A DNA stretch of 64,000 nt from NCBI GenBank assembly GCA_029990175.1, contig JARKIP010000021.1, forward strand, positions 23,441,501 through 23,505,500, read 5' to 3'. A program made the translations under genes and the position numbers. Within the stretch, counting starts at the first letter, position 1, and each line of letters starts with the position of its first letter. Source of the stretch: Petunia secreta (lineage: Eukaryota > Streptophyta > Magnoliopsida > Solanales > Solanaceae). The notes below the pieces were generated by a model. It was not told the DNA's origin. It was given only the letters and a program-made list of their open reading frames with translations, and did not search any database. Of the stretch, positions 46,944 to 59,037 are shown one piece after another.

Positions 46944-49839
46944 TGAAACGACCTTAGGTAGTCGTTTCGGGAATTAGAGCCCTGATTTGCGTCCCGATAA
47001 TTTAAAAATCTTCGTAAGGTCCATTAGGACTTGTCTATAAAATTTGAGCTAATTCGGACTTCGTTTGGTAGGTATCGGAAGAAGGTTTCAGTTTTTATTG
47101 TCGACAAATCTTAAAAAGATGTTTTCGTGCTCGATTTTGGCAAATGAGCTCCGATTCAAAATCTGTGAGTGCCGTTAGATTCGTATGAATATTTTTGACC
47201 TGTATGAATTTTTGGAAGTGAATTTCGAGGTCGTTCGTATAGTTTCCACTAAAATATCGAAAGTTAAAGAATTTGATCTTTTCCGTTTTAATTCGCACCT
47301 GGAGTTTCGGGAGTCCGATTTGAGATCTGCCTTGGCGAGTATGTTACATTTATTTTGTATAACTTTCTTAAGAAATTTAGAATTATTTTAAATTTCATAG
47401 GATTCCGTTTTAATTTTCACGAAAAGAAAAAAAAAAGAAAAATTAAATAAAATAAAAGAAAACGGGAAAAGAAAGAAATTAAGGCGGTGGATCCTTAGAG
47501 CTAAGCACGGACTAGTAATAGAAACATGATCAAAACAAAACAGAAATAAAATGAGATGACGGGGAGGAAAAGAAAATACCAGAAAATGAGAAAAGAAAGG
47601 AAAAGGAGCAGGAAAAATAGTAGAATTTTTACCCCGAAACATCCAGGCAATGGTGTTAACCCATTATTTCAGTTCATTACGTGTGTTTGAATATATTTTA
47701 ACGGAAAAAATTAAATATTAGACATCGTTTTAATAAGTTCAATTGATAATTTTAAGGGTTAATTTGACCCCGATAATGGAATTGATTATATATTCGTACT
47801 CAGTGAGTTATGGGTAATAAATAAATGTAATTTATTTAGGGTTTGGCTATGTGACTTTGAACCCTGCACATAGGCCTGACTTTCGTATTGCGTAAGCGAA
47901 TACGGTATCAGGTTCCTAACCGGATTGCCCTAAGACGTAAGGAATGAAGCCTTAAGCGTAACTTGATCTATGTTCTGCTTATTGAATAAGCAAGATCGTT
48001 TGACAATGAATCCAAAGAATAAAGCGATTGTTGAGTAGCAGTGGAACGAGATAACTGTTCGTATCCATTTCTTTGGAGGCCCTTGGCCTTGTGGATATTC
48101 TACCACGTGTTCCTTACGTCGGTAGATGCCGATAGGCGTACTCATTACACCTTAACTTTGGATTTACATTGTATATTATATGTTATGTCCTGCTGTTAGT
48201 ATTGCATTGAGTCTCTGAGCATTGTACTATGTTTTTGAGCTTGACATATACTTCCCGGTAGTCGATGAGAGTCCTGTGCTAGTAAAGGGTGATTACCGCA
48301 TCATACCGCATTCATATGTACTATGCCTTTTCTGGTAATGGGCTGCTATTACATATACTGAGTGCAGGAGTATTCCGCCTCAGCTTTATATTATATCGGA
48401 GGTAGGAGGATTCCGCCCTAGGAGCAGCAGGATTCTGCTCTATTGCATCATATTGGGGGTAGGAGGATACCGCCCTAGGAGCAGGAGGCTTCCGCTTCAT
48501 TGCATCATATTGAGGGTAGGAGAATTCCGCCCTAGGAGCAGGAGGATTCCGCCCTAGGAGAAGGAGGATTCCGCTCCATTGCATCATATTGAAGATAGGA
48601 GGATTCCGCCCTAGGAGCAGGAGGATTCCACTCCATTGCATCATATTGAGGGTAGAAGGATTCCGCTCCATTGCATCATATTAAGGGTAGTAGGATTCCA
48701 CTCCATTGCATCATATTGAGGGAAGGAGGATTCCGCCCTAGGAGCAGGAGGATTCCGCTCCATTGTATCATATTGAGGGCAGATGGATTCCGCCCTAGGA
48801 GCATGAGGATTCCGCTCCATTGCATCATATTGAGGGTAGGAGGATTCCGCTCCACTGCATCATATTGAGGGTAGAAGGATTCCGCCCTAGGAGCAGGAGG
48901 ATTCCGCTCCATTATATCATATTGAAGGTAGGAGGATTCCACCCTAGGAGTAGGAGGATTCCACTCCTTGCATCACATTGAGGGTAGGAAGATTCCGCCT
49001 CGGAGTAGGAGGATTCCGCTCTATCTATTTCGCACATGTGACTACATTGCATCATACTACATCCATTATATTTCATTGCACGCCGCAACAGTATAGATAT
49101 ATGGATCGGGTTGTATGCCAAAGCATTATAAGTACATGAATCGGGTTGCACGCCGCAGCCATATCTATATATAATAAGACGTATTTCTGATTGGTGATAT
49201 GTTCAGAATACCTATATGTTCTGCCTATCTTATGTCCCTAGTTGTTTATGATTTTATGGTTCCATACGTGTTTCCAGTTATTATCTGGCTCTGCCTTTTT
49301 ATAGTTTAAATAAGAGAAATTTGGTTTATCTGTTTCTTTTCTCCCTGGCTAGTTATCCTATTCTTTGAGGTGGCTAGTCTGCTCCACTTATTGAGTCCTT
49401 TTGACTCACCCTTGTTTGTTGTTTGTTTCTTGTCTATCTATTTCGTTTCGGAAAATTTGCTCCAGGATTGAGTTCGCCACGTTGTTTAGGAGCGAAGACG
49501 ACTTCAGCTGTCAGGGTAAGCCAGCTTTTATTCCGGATGGCCACCTATTTTATGTTTATTATTTCAGTTGTATTTGCTCCCTTCAGGAAGTATCTATCTT
49601 CTTTTGTAATCTTAGATGTCTAGTCTGGATAGCCCTAAACCTAGTATATTGGGTAGTCAGCTGTAATTTCTTTTGTACAACTTAGAGGTATCAGTATGTC
49701 TGTATTTGTTTAGTCTTGTTTTTATTTATGAGTTGGATTTATATTTATTTTCCTAATTCAGTTGTTCAGGGTTCGCCCGAAGTGTCTATGGGAGGATGTC
49801 GAGTGCCCACACGGCCTAGTCGAAATTTGGGTCGTGTCA
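46944..49839 (+). repeat. 3' LTR of element C (2896 bp)
   Basis: 309 bp longer than the 5' LTR, mostly because the 57-bp array has about eleven units (48390-49020) against five. Confidence 0.93.
48390..49020. repeat. 57-bp minisatellite in 3' LTR of C, about 11 units
   Basis: Units vary from about 33 to 79 bp through internal losses and gains, around the core ATTGCATCATATTGAGGGTA. Open frames on both strands here are artefacts. Confidence 0.92.
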
Positions 49840-50149
49840 CTTATGAAAATTCAAAACTCTACAAGGAAAAGATGAAGATCATCCATGACAAGAAATATGG
49901 AATCAAGAATTCAAAGCGAGGGACATAGTGCTATTGTTCAATTCAAGATTGCATCTATTCCCCAGAAAGTTGAAATCAAAGTAGAGTGGACCTTTCAAAG
50001 TGGTGGAAACATCACCCTATAGATGGGTCGAGTTGCAAGAAAAGGAAAGTTCTACAACTTTCCGAGTGAATGGTCAAAGAGTGAAGCATTACTTGGGATG
50101 TGAAGCCGAGCCTAGGAAGGTCGCTTGCATCTATTTCATGGATCCTTGA
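49840..50149 (+). pseudogene. Integrase C-terminus of element B, after element C
   Basis: After the CTTAT duplication the frame continues ENSKLYKEKMKIIHDKKYG. Then, in broken frames, comes the end of an Athila integrase, with FKVVETSPY-like and RVNGQRVKHYLGCEA-like sequence, ending ACIYFMDP and TGA at 50147-50149. It joins in frame with MRFLAY at 41327, so the two halves were one gene before C inserted. Confidence 0.85.
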
Positions 50150-50188
50150 AGGTTAAGGTAACACCATCGTGCCGCGACATTAAGTCAA

Positions 50189-50212
50189 GCGCTTCTTGGG
50201 AGGCAACCCAAG
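50189..50212 (+). other. Conserved Athila post-integrase sequence
   Basis: GCGCTTCTTGGGAGGCAACC at 50189-50208, continuing CAAG, is a stretch I recall as strongly conserved just after pol in plant Athila elements. Its role is unknown to me. Here it lies 40 bp after the integrase stop. Confidence 0.6.
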
Positions 50213-50635
50213 TTTTACTTTTAACATTTTTAGTTTTAACAATGTAGTTAGTGTAAAAATTTCATGTGAAGTTCTGTGATGAATGCATTTGATCTTGGTT
50301 GAAGTGGTGTTAATGCAGGGAAATTGCAAGGGTTGAAAAGTGAAGGAAGTTGAAAAGTGGGAAAGCACCACCGACTAAAGTGCAGAAGCTAGAGGGTGGC
50401 CCAACCAAATTACTTGCGGGCCGCCGGTGCAAGCAGCGAGGAAATATTTTCTGTGGAGTGGAGGATTACTTAGCCGTTCATTCGGAGAGTCGCCCATTCA
50501 ACTCTGCTGATCAGTCGGCGGACCAACCCCCTTTTGCGCACATGGAGGACTTAGGTCTTATACGCCTTCAATACGGCGACCGACCGAATGAGATGTGGGT
50601 CGCCACTTTTATGGGCCTGACATGTTTTTACCCGA

Positions 50636-50645
50636 CTATATAAGG
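50636..50645 (+). promoter_or_regulatory. TATA-like site before the env-position ORF of B
   Basis: CTATATAAGG, followed by GGTAAG at 50652-50657, a stronger donor TGGTAAGAA at 50820, and an acceptor TTGTTGTTGTCCAG at 51838, seven bases before the ATG at 51845. The arrangement looks like a promoter with a leader intron. A 97-codon frame at 50350-50643 overlaps the TATA and is not recognised. Confidence 0.35.
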
Positions 50646-51844
50646 CCCCAAGGTAAGTTTCTTTTATATTTTTCACCCCAAACATAAAAATCAAAGTACC
50701 CACCACCGGAAAACACTGTTCTAACGCACTACCATCTCAAATAACACTCCAAATCACACACGCACACTCGATCTCACCGACCCACCGTGAATCCTTCAAT
50801 CCAATTTAAATTTCGTCACTGGTAAGAACTCGACCCCTCGCTTTAAAATTTTCATGTATTACATGTGGGGTAGTTAAAAACACCATGTTGGGAGTGGGGT
50901 TTTGTTTATTAACTTGTTATCCATGTTAGATTGATTTTAGGGTTTGTTTTTAATCTTGAATATATGAAATTGAAACCCTAGATTATGTAATTTAGGGAGT
51001 TGTGTGGTTTAAGTGAAGAATGGATAAGAAGAAGAGTGTAAAGAAAATAATCCAAAAATTAAAATTGAAACCTTGAACATACCTTTTTTTTTGCGTGAAA
51101 GCTTGAAAAAGTCTTGACCTTGGTATGATTTTTTATTGAATTTGCATGAAATTTAGTTGAAAAATGTGGTCTCGTTCTTGAGAGCGTTTGGAACTGAAAG
51201 GAAGTTGAAAAGACCACTTAGGATTGTGTTTAGCGGTGTTAACGGAAGTGAGAATTGAAAAACATGGAATCTGTGCACTGTAGGAAAAATGGACCAAGGA
51301 TTCGGCAAGCCGCGAATGAGGTAGAATGCCCCACAATTATGTGCGGAAGACACTCCGCGCGCCTGAAAAATCAAGTGCGATGCTGCCGCTTTGATCAGTG
51401 AGCTAAAAAATTAGGCGAGTGAGGCTTGCCCATCACAGGTTAAAAGGCGACTCGCCGATCCATTTTGTCAAAGGTTGTGCGAGTCGCCAAGGCTAAAGTG
51501 CGCCTCGCAAAGTAAAGGGCGGAATGAGTAGGCGGTCCCTTAGTTTCAGTTGCGGGCCGCCGACTCTCACAGAGGGTTGAATTTTTCTGCGGCTTGAGCT
51601 AAAGCCTCGCACTTCATGTGGCATCCCGCTGGTGCTTCTCAGCAGTTGCTTCAGCGGGCCGCCTCTTGTTCTGCTACCCGCCTTTTCTTTTGCACCTTAT
51701 GAATTGTTTGAATTTTTCAAGTGTTACATCCTATTCCATGAACTTCATATGTTAGTTTAGGTTACTCATAGCTTAGTTAGGAGTAAGATAGTGTAGTGAT
51801 TCATAAATTAACATATGTTTTGAGTTGTTGTTGTCCAGGCAATC

Positions 51845-54015
51845 ATGAAGAAATAAGTAGTTAAGAAAGATGAAGCAAGAAAGCCACCCACCAAGGAACA
51901 AAAATGGGATGCTGAAATGAAAAAGAAAATAGAGGCCAACAGAGAAAGAGCTGATTAAGAAGCAAAAACATAGAAGAAGGGGAAGAACATCATCGACCCA
52001 AAGCCATCCAAACCAAAGTCCACCCCTGGCCAAGGACCTTTGACCACAGTGGAAGAAGCTGCATCTGATGTAGAAGACTAGGGAGAAGAGGGAGTGCAAA
52101 TCAAGCTGGAGGAAAAAGAACCCCACAGAATACCAAAGATCCTCAATCACAAATTCAACAAAAATGAAGCTGCTGAAGCAATGTACCTTGTGCCAAGAAC
52201 AATTAACCCAAAAAAGTAGGTACATAGTGAATGGGCAAAGAAATATGGTGATGAATTATGTGCGGAGATTGATAGAAGAAAGTGGCACTTTTTGTTAGAA
52301 CCCCCCTGTGAATACAATGAAATAATGGTGAAAGAATTCTATGCAAATCTCTCACAAGAAAAAGAGAAATCATTCAAGGTGAAGGTGAGAACAGTAGAAG
52401 TCTTCTTCAGTGATTAAAAAATTAATGAGGCCTATGGGTTACCAACACTTGATCAATAGGAATACGAGCAAAAAGTCAAGAAGTGGGAAACAGATAAAGA
52501 GGGAAACCTGAGAACCTGGCTGGCAGCCATCATTGCTGCTCCTGGAATTATACCAACCTGGACCAAACCAGGAATCCAAATCAGGAAGGAGGACTTGAGC
52601 TTGATTGCCAAGGGTTGGAATGCAGTGATTAGCAACAGATTCCTTTCATCATTGAATGATACAAGAATAACAAACAAAAAGGTTGTCCTCATAGCTTCTA
52701 TCATGAGCTACTTCAACATTGATGTGGGGAAAGTAATATTTGACAGAATTGATACTAAAGCTCATCAAAATGAAACTGCCTATGGTTTTCCCTGTCTCCT
52801 CACCAAACTCATGAGACATATACCCATACTGCTTGACATAGATTACATAAAAGAGGCTAAGGGCACAGTGGATCTCAAAAGGATCCAAGATGATGAAGTG
52901 AAGGAGAAAGAGAAAGGTGTCAAGATGGACAAGGAATAATAACAGCTGCAACTCCTCAAGGGGAAAAAAAGTCTCCAGTTAGAAAAATTCCAGTTCCTCC
53001 TCCGTCATTGGAATCAGTCTCAGCCAAGCAATTTGAACTCTTTAACATCTCCAAATCACTGAAGGAGATCAATGACAACATTATGGGCTTGGATACCAAA
53101 GTGGGGCTTCTAAGATGACTCCAATTGTTAAAACCAATTGTTACTGCTATCAAAGAACTCCCCAAGGCTGTGAAAGACAACACCACAAAGGTGACTGAGT
53201 TGGCTGACAGAGCGGCAGAACTGGAGCAATCAGACTTGAGAACCAGAACAGCACTAAAGCAATTGAAAATTGATCAAGGAACAACCTAAAAAGATGCACC
53301 AAGTAAGGCAAGCAAAGGAGTACAGGTAGAGATAAACAGTGATGAAGAAGAAATGGATAGTGAAGAGGAAGAACTTGAAAGTAAAGAAGAAGAAACTGGA
53401 GGTAAAGATGAACCAGAAAAAGAAAGCACTACAACAGAGGTGAAAAAAACTCCTGAAGAGGTGATGGCAAGGCTTCGAGCTCATACAGAAGAAAAGTTCA
53501 AAAGGCAACAAGAGATCAAAAGACAAAGGGAAGAAGAAGCAGAATTAGCAAGAAAGGAAGGTCCTGAATTGAAAAAGTAAAAGAAAAAAGATGAGGTGAA
53601 GAAGAAAGTGGCTACCAAGCCAAAAGTAATTGAAAAGGCAAGTGTTCCCGATGAAGATCCTAAAGCCTATGTGAGGAAGAGGAAAGTAGATGAAAGTCCA
53701 AGAAAAGGAGACAAGGAAGTTGGTACCAAAGAAAAAGCTGCAAGGAAGGAAAATGAGATAGCCAAAGTAGAAGAAGATAGAAGAAGAATGGAAGAAGCAG
53801 GAAAGAAAGTGAATGCACAAGCAGCTGAGGCAGAGAAGGCTAGGAAAGAACAATTAGCCAAGTTAGAAGAAGCACACATAAAGGCATTGGCTACTAAATC
53901 TGCTGCAGCATCATCATCATCAGCTCCCGCTGGAAAAATCCAAAGTCCAACAAGTGAGAAGGAACCACCAACAACTCAACTTGAGGTGGAAAAAGCTCCG
54001 CCACCATCTTCATGA
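51845..54015 (+). pseudogene. Env-position ORF (ORF3) of element B, decayed
   Basis: One reading frame from the ATG at 51845 runs to 52936 with seven in-frame TAA/TAG stops and no frameshift. It encodes a Lys-rich start and then the globular domain of plant retrotransposon ORF3 proteins (AMYLVPRTINPKK, KEFYANLS, TWLAAIIAAPGI, MSYFNIDVGKVIF, CLLTKLMRHIPI), similar to what databases call putative plant transposon protein. After a one-base shift near 52936 the frame continues with a long Lys/Glu-rich coiled coil (53353-54015) ending PPPSS. I see no signal peptide or membrane segment. It is not functional; its role in intact Athila elements is unknown. Confidence 0.75.
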
Positions 54016-55945
54016 TTATTTTAGGGACCGCTCTTACCCCTTACTTGATTAACTTTTATGTTATTTTATTTATTTGCTTTGACACATAGCAAATTCTCAT
54101 GTTGGGGGTGAGGTAACTATCTTTTGGTTGAATATGTCCTAAACTATCTTCATGTTATATTTATTTTTATATTTATATGGATGTTTAACTTAGGATGTTT
54201 AATATAGGTTGTTTTTCTGATGTTTATAATCATGTGATGTTTATATTTATGTTCTTGTCTTTAGTTATGTCTTTAAATTCATAGTGTAGTTGTTGATATC
54301 ATTTAAAAAAAAAAATCCGAAAACCCAAACAAACTGAAAATTTTTGAAAAATCTCAAAAAGAAAAAAGATTCCAAAGGTACTCCCGTGAACTACGCTTGG
54401 GATGTTGCCATCTCTCCTCTGATTCGCGCTTGTTGTAACACGTAGGCAACCCTCGTGAAACTCATTTTTACTTGGGCCCGAAAACAACAACCACCCATTA
54501 TAAATACCACTTTTGTAAATAGTTTTGAATTGGTAAATAACCTTCTTGGTTTTCTTTGACTCGGTTCTTTTTTCAAGAATGTAATTTTTTTGAACCGGGC
54601 ACTTTTTAAGACTCTAATCATAGAAGTGTCATCCTTGTTTTGTGACTTGTTTGATACCAACACATTAAGAGCACACATGAGAAAGTTTGTGGATTGCTTA
54701 TAGAGAGTCACACCTATAACCTTTAGGTTCTTCTGATGACTTTATGCTTGTGTAGTATAGATTAGATCCTCACTTAAGTGTTGGAAAGTTGATGTTCTTG
54801 TCTCTTGTCCCGTATGCTAGTGATGTGAGTTCTTACTTCAAAGCTTGTTACTTGCATATGCATGTTAGAACTTAGCTTGTGTGTCCTTAAAAATGAATGA
54901 AGTGTCAATTTAGTGGTTGGATATAATGATAGGCAAATCTTTGACCCGTTTGAGCCTTTCAAGCCACCAAATAAAATTAATCATGCGTTAGCCAACTCTA
55001 AGCCTTAATATCCTTTCTTTTGATAGCCATATAATTAGCCCGAGCCAATTCTAAAGTGCTTAAATATCACCAACTCTTCTCTTGTCCCTACCTCTTTAAG
55101 GCATTGAAAGACGTGCCTAAGTTGGGGGAGGGGAACAAAGAAATGAAAGCTATGTGGCTGTTCGAAAAGGAAGATGATTGTATAAAGAAAAGTTGAAAAA
55201 GAGAAAAGAAGAAAATTAAGAAAAGTAAAAAAAATAGCAAGAGACAAATTGAAAAGACAAAAATAGAAAGAGAAGCAAGTGAAAGAATAAGAGCCACAAA
55301 AGCAAAAATCAAGAATGAAAATGGGAATAAGAGCTAAAATGGAAAGAAAGCTCAATGTGAAATGTTTGCAAAGATGATGTAGTGCCCAAGTAGGGAATTG
55401 AGTCACTCTTTATCCAAATTATACTCTACTTTATCCAAAAGCCTACATTACAACCTTAGAAGTCATATTTCATTCTTCATTAATTGACATGAAAGGAAAT
55501 GACAAGTGACACTAAGGCCAAGCTTATGACATTATATGTGCTTAACTTGGATTCATTTTTTAGAGTGAGCGTTAAAAAAATTGAGGGTCCCTTTTGTTTG
55601 CAATATAATGAGAGATAGAGACCCATTCTTTGTGGTGAGAGCATTAAGAGACTTGAGACTTGAAGGTACAGCCAAGCAAACCTTAGGTGAGTTGAGGTAG
55701 CAATTGTGCTATACATGCTCTAGTCCCCACTAGAAGCTTTAGTAGATATAGTTGTGACTATGGCTCTTGTGGATTGATTGGTTGGATTCTCAAGTGTGAA
55801 ATTAAGTGTTAGTATCAACCAAAGTCATGAACTCCTCTTTTATTCCATTCCCTTGTTGAACTCAATCCCGATGCTAAGAAAATGAAACATGAGTTAAGTT
55901 CTTAATGTTGCTTGAGGATAAGCAAAAGCTTAAGTTTGGGGGAGT
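54016..55945 (+). other. 3' untranslated region and purine tract of element B
   Basis: Long non-coding part typical of Athila elements. Much of it (about 54300-55900) is mirrored on the minus strand at about 59060-60660 of element F. It ends with TTAAGTTTGGGGGAGT (55930-55945), the purine tract priming second-strand synthesis. Confidence 0.8.
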
Positions 55946-57390
55946 TGATATGTTGATATTTTGTGCTTAATTGCAACTTATTCCGACTAGCTTTATCCTT
56001 TTTAGTGATGTTATTTGAATGAATCTAATGTTAATCTTCATGTTTTAGGTTGTTAAGAGAATTGATATACAAAGCCGAAGAAAGTATGAAAAAGGGCAAA
56101 AACAAGTTCACTTGGGCTACAAATTGAAGAACATGAAGATAAGGCAGCAGTTGGATCGGCGCCTCGCCAAATCTGTGGCTCAAGAGGTTAGCCATCCGCC
56201 GAAAGAGGAAAAAGTTCATGACAATCAACAACTGGAAGTACGGATCGCCGAGTAGAGTGCTGAATTCCATAAGCGACTCTGCAGAAGAAGTGGCACACCC
56301 GTCGCTGCTCACAGAAAGATCTTTAAGCCTACGAAGCTCAGGAGTCGACCGCAGCTACAAGGGCGCCCCGCTGAACCGCAAAAGAAAAGGAAAGCTTAGC
56401 AAAACATGAAGGCAGCGAGCCAGCAACCAATTTGGGCGGCTCGCCGAACAAGCGGAGGCCTAGCATAAAAACAAGGAAAATGGAAATTTTGTAAATAATA
56501 GCATAGTTTTTAAACCCACGCCCATAAATCGGCGATATGCCTCCGAGAAGACAGACCTTTTTTCGGCTTAGAATATTATTTTATGCTTTTTGAATATTCT
56601 CGGAGAACAAGGAGGGTTTCTACTTGAATCTTTGTAAGGATTTTATTCTTCAATATAAATTTTTATATGATTCTTGTCGTTCCATCTTACATTATGTGTG
56701 TGTTAGAAACTAGTATGAGTAGCTAAACTCATACTAGGGGTTTATTCATAAAAATATGATTATCTTAGCTTAAATCTTGTACTTAATCTTATAAAAATAA
56801 TGGGTTAACATAAATCTAGCTCTCTATCACACTTTCTTAACTAGGGTTTAAGGTAAACCGTACTTGAACCTAACCCTACTTTGCTTTTGGTACCCGAAAG
56901 GGGTTGAAGGCGTAGGTTAATGGACACTAACGAGAATTTGGGTTACATTGGTTGCGACCTACCACATCTAAAGGGGAAGACCTAAAAAGGTCATCCCCAC
57001 TCGAGTCTTTGGACTAGGATTTCTAGCGCTTCATTATTGACCCGATATGGCTTGATGAGGTAAATACTCCCTATCTCGAGAGGGTTTTGAGGAATACATT
57101 AGAGGTCCGACCAATAGTGTTATCCATGAGATTTGTAAGGTTAATGCAGGAATTTAGTTAAGAGAACCTTGTTGGAATGGATAAACCCCTAGCTCATTCT
57201 CATCATTTACATAAATTCTAATTGTCTAGTTGCTTAATGAATAGTTGTACTCATAGTTAAACAATTTCACTTTATTACTTAGGAATAAACAGACAATTCC
57301 TTGAACCCGTTAATATTCATTCTAAGTCTAATAGATTACTTCGCTAAGCTCCCTGTGGAATCGACCCCGACTCTCACTGGGTACTATTAT
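55946..57390 (+). repeat. LTR of element B
   Basis: Starts TGATATGTTG directly after the purine tract and ends near GGGTACTATTAT. U3 (56150-56460) is rich in GCGACTC/CTCGCC-type words. Immediately after it is TTTTGGCGACT (57390-57400), like the start of an internal primer-binding site, and then element F. Confidence 0.78.
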
Positions 57391-57399
57391 TTTTGGCGA

Positions 57400-57730
57400 C
57401 TGCCCCATCATCCTTAGAGGTGAGTGGATTGAGCATGGATCAGTGCACGCAACTCATTTCCAGAAACAATTTCACAATTTTGAAAAATAGTGTGGTCCTC
57501 CACAATAAGGACAAGGATCATTCACATATGGATTTCCAACATTTAATCAATTTTGATTCCATGAAGCCATTTCATTATAACTACAAAACTAACTAACTAA
57601 CTATGAGTAATAATTAACTAACATAAGTAAACACTACACCAAACAAATATTCACAATCCACGAGATAAATATCCATAAAGTTTGAGTCAACGCAACTAGT
57701 TCAAACCCTCAAACTACTATAATACGCCAA
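57400..57730 (-). pseudogene. Gag N-terminal/zinc-knuckle fragment of element F
   Basis: On the minus strand a broken frame encodes DPCPYCGGPHYFQNCEIV, a C-x2-C-x3-H-x4-C knuckle of Athila-type gag, near 57470-57530. No gag core or longer frame remains. A 67-codon plus-strand frame at 57393-57596 is its shadow. Confidence 0.6.
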
Positions 57731-57734
57731 TTGT

Positions 57735-57752
57735 TCCCGGAAAAAGGCGCCA
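57735..57752 (-). promoter_or_regulatory. Primer-binding site of element F (tRNA-Asp type)
   Basis: Minus strand TGGCGCCTTTTTCCGGGAA, close to the tRNA-Asp site of Athila elements apart from the middle bases. Confidence 0.65.
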
Positions 57753-57756
57753 ATTT

Positions 57757-59037
57757 TGATAATGCGCAACACACACCTCGAATTGAGATATGAACGATTG
57801 TCGCAATAATAGTAACCAACTAGGAGTCGGGGTCGAATCCACAAGAAATAATATGATGCGATTAAGGTAATGGAGGAACTAAACTAGTTGAACTAGGCCA
57901 AACGGGTGTAATAAATTGATTTGTAACGATACTAACAATTACTAACTACTCTGGGAACGCAAGTAAAGATGATCAATAGTATTCTCACAAGCAAAGGAAG
58001 ACAAAATCGGAGCCTATGTTTCAAATATGGCACGAGATTTATGTATTATGAACGAACACACATTTACTTATAAGATCGTTAGGTATAGAGAGGGTCTACC
58101 AAGTTAAGTCTGTTGGGGTCAATAACGAGGCGCATAAAGATCTAGTTCTAAGCCAGTATAACCAAAATCCTCGCTAATTCTTATAAACACACGCCTTCAA
58201 CCCCGTTAGGGTGATGAAAATAAAATAGGGTTTAGCTCAAGCGTGGCCACAGCTTATACTTGAATATGAAATATGATAAGAACTAGATAAACATTAACCC
58301 ATTAATATGAAAATCTAATCATGAAAGATATATTCATATAATCATGTCCTCAATACATCAACAACACCAAATATATATTCAATACAAAGCATGCAAAATG
58401 CAAAATGAAGAATTAAGCAAAAGGGATTAAGAAATTCTCATTGAGTTGCTTCAGATCTTCATTCTCTTGGTGTTTTGGAAGTGGATAAGTTCCTTAAGCT
58501 CGGAAAATAGCCAAATATAATGGACCAAAAACCTTAAGGAACTATTTATACTATCTTACAATTGAATAAAATAAGTTGTCAAAAATACCCTTCTTGCTGA
58601 TTTCGGCTGGAAACCGATGAATAGGCTAGCAGCTGAAGCAGGGGCCGATTTCATTCGGCAGGAGCCGATTGAACAACGGTTGAAAATGCTAGCAGCTGAA
58701 TCAGGGGCCGATTCCATTCGGTGGGAGCCGATTTCAAATTGGCTCTGCCTCCATCGGCTGAACAGCCGATGATTGCCAGCCCTACCGATTCATTCAGCTG
58801 ATAATTCAGCGGGGTCGATCATTTCTGCCTTTCTTTTTCTCCAGTTTCTTAAGTTGAATCCAAAGCTTCATTTTGTTATTCCTTGAGTCTTTTTAGCTTC
58901 CTTTGGCTCCTTAGCTCATAGTACACCAATTTCCTGAAACAAAGAGAATTTACATAATATTCGTTCACCAATAATAGCTAAAAGATAATAAAAGTCTCAT
59001 AAAGAGCTCAGTATGAAGGTAAAATACCAACACATCA
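57757..59037 (-). repeat. Complete LTR of element F (1281 bp)
   Basis: TG...CA ends. On the minus strand it starts TGATGTGTTGGTATTTTACC. U3 carries clustered GGGGCCGATT/CATTCGGC words (58600-58830). The purine tract AAGTTTGGAAGTG lies just outside at 59038. Confidence 0.82.

Larger units (their letters stand above)
41328..49839 (+). mobile_element. Element C: non-autonomous gypsy element with intact 5-bp duplication
   Basis: LTRs at 41328-43914 and 46944-49839 start TGAAACGACC and end in TGTCA. CTTAT flanks both sides (41323-41327 and 49840-49844). The primer-binding site TTGGTATCAAAGCC follows at 43916 and the purine tract AAGTGGAGGAGAA lies at 46931-46943. The 3029-bp internal region has only degenerate gag. 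It sits inside integrase of element B, so it is younger than B. Confidence 0.95.
36906..57390 (+). mobile_element. Element B: Athila-type Ty3/gypsy, 5' truncated, split by C
   Basis: The order is gag C-terminus, protease, reverse transcriptase, RNase H, integrase (interrupted by element C at 41328-49839), an env-position ORF, a long 3' untranslated region, a purine tract and the LTR 55946-57390. The 5' LTR and gag N-terminus are missing at the junction with D. Without C it is about 12 kb. Confidence 0.88.

Noticed and set aside
48321..49151. Several minus-strand frames of 63-116 codons
   Set aside because: Minisatellite of element C's 3' LTR read in other frames.
53545..53879. Phe/Leu/Ser-rich minus-strand frames that look membrane-spanning
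   Set aside because: Antisense of the Lys/Glu-rich coiled coil of the ORF3 pseudogene.
36906..57390. Integrated plant virus (pararetrovirus)
   Set aside because: LTRs, integrase and Athila-type order show an LTR retrotransposon; no movement or coat protein motif seen.
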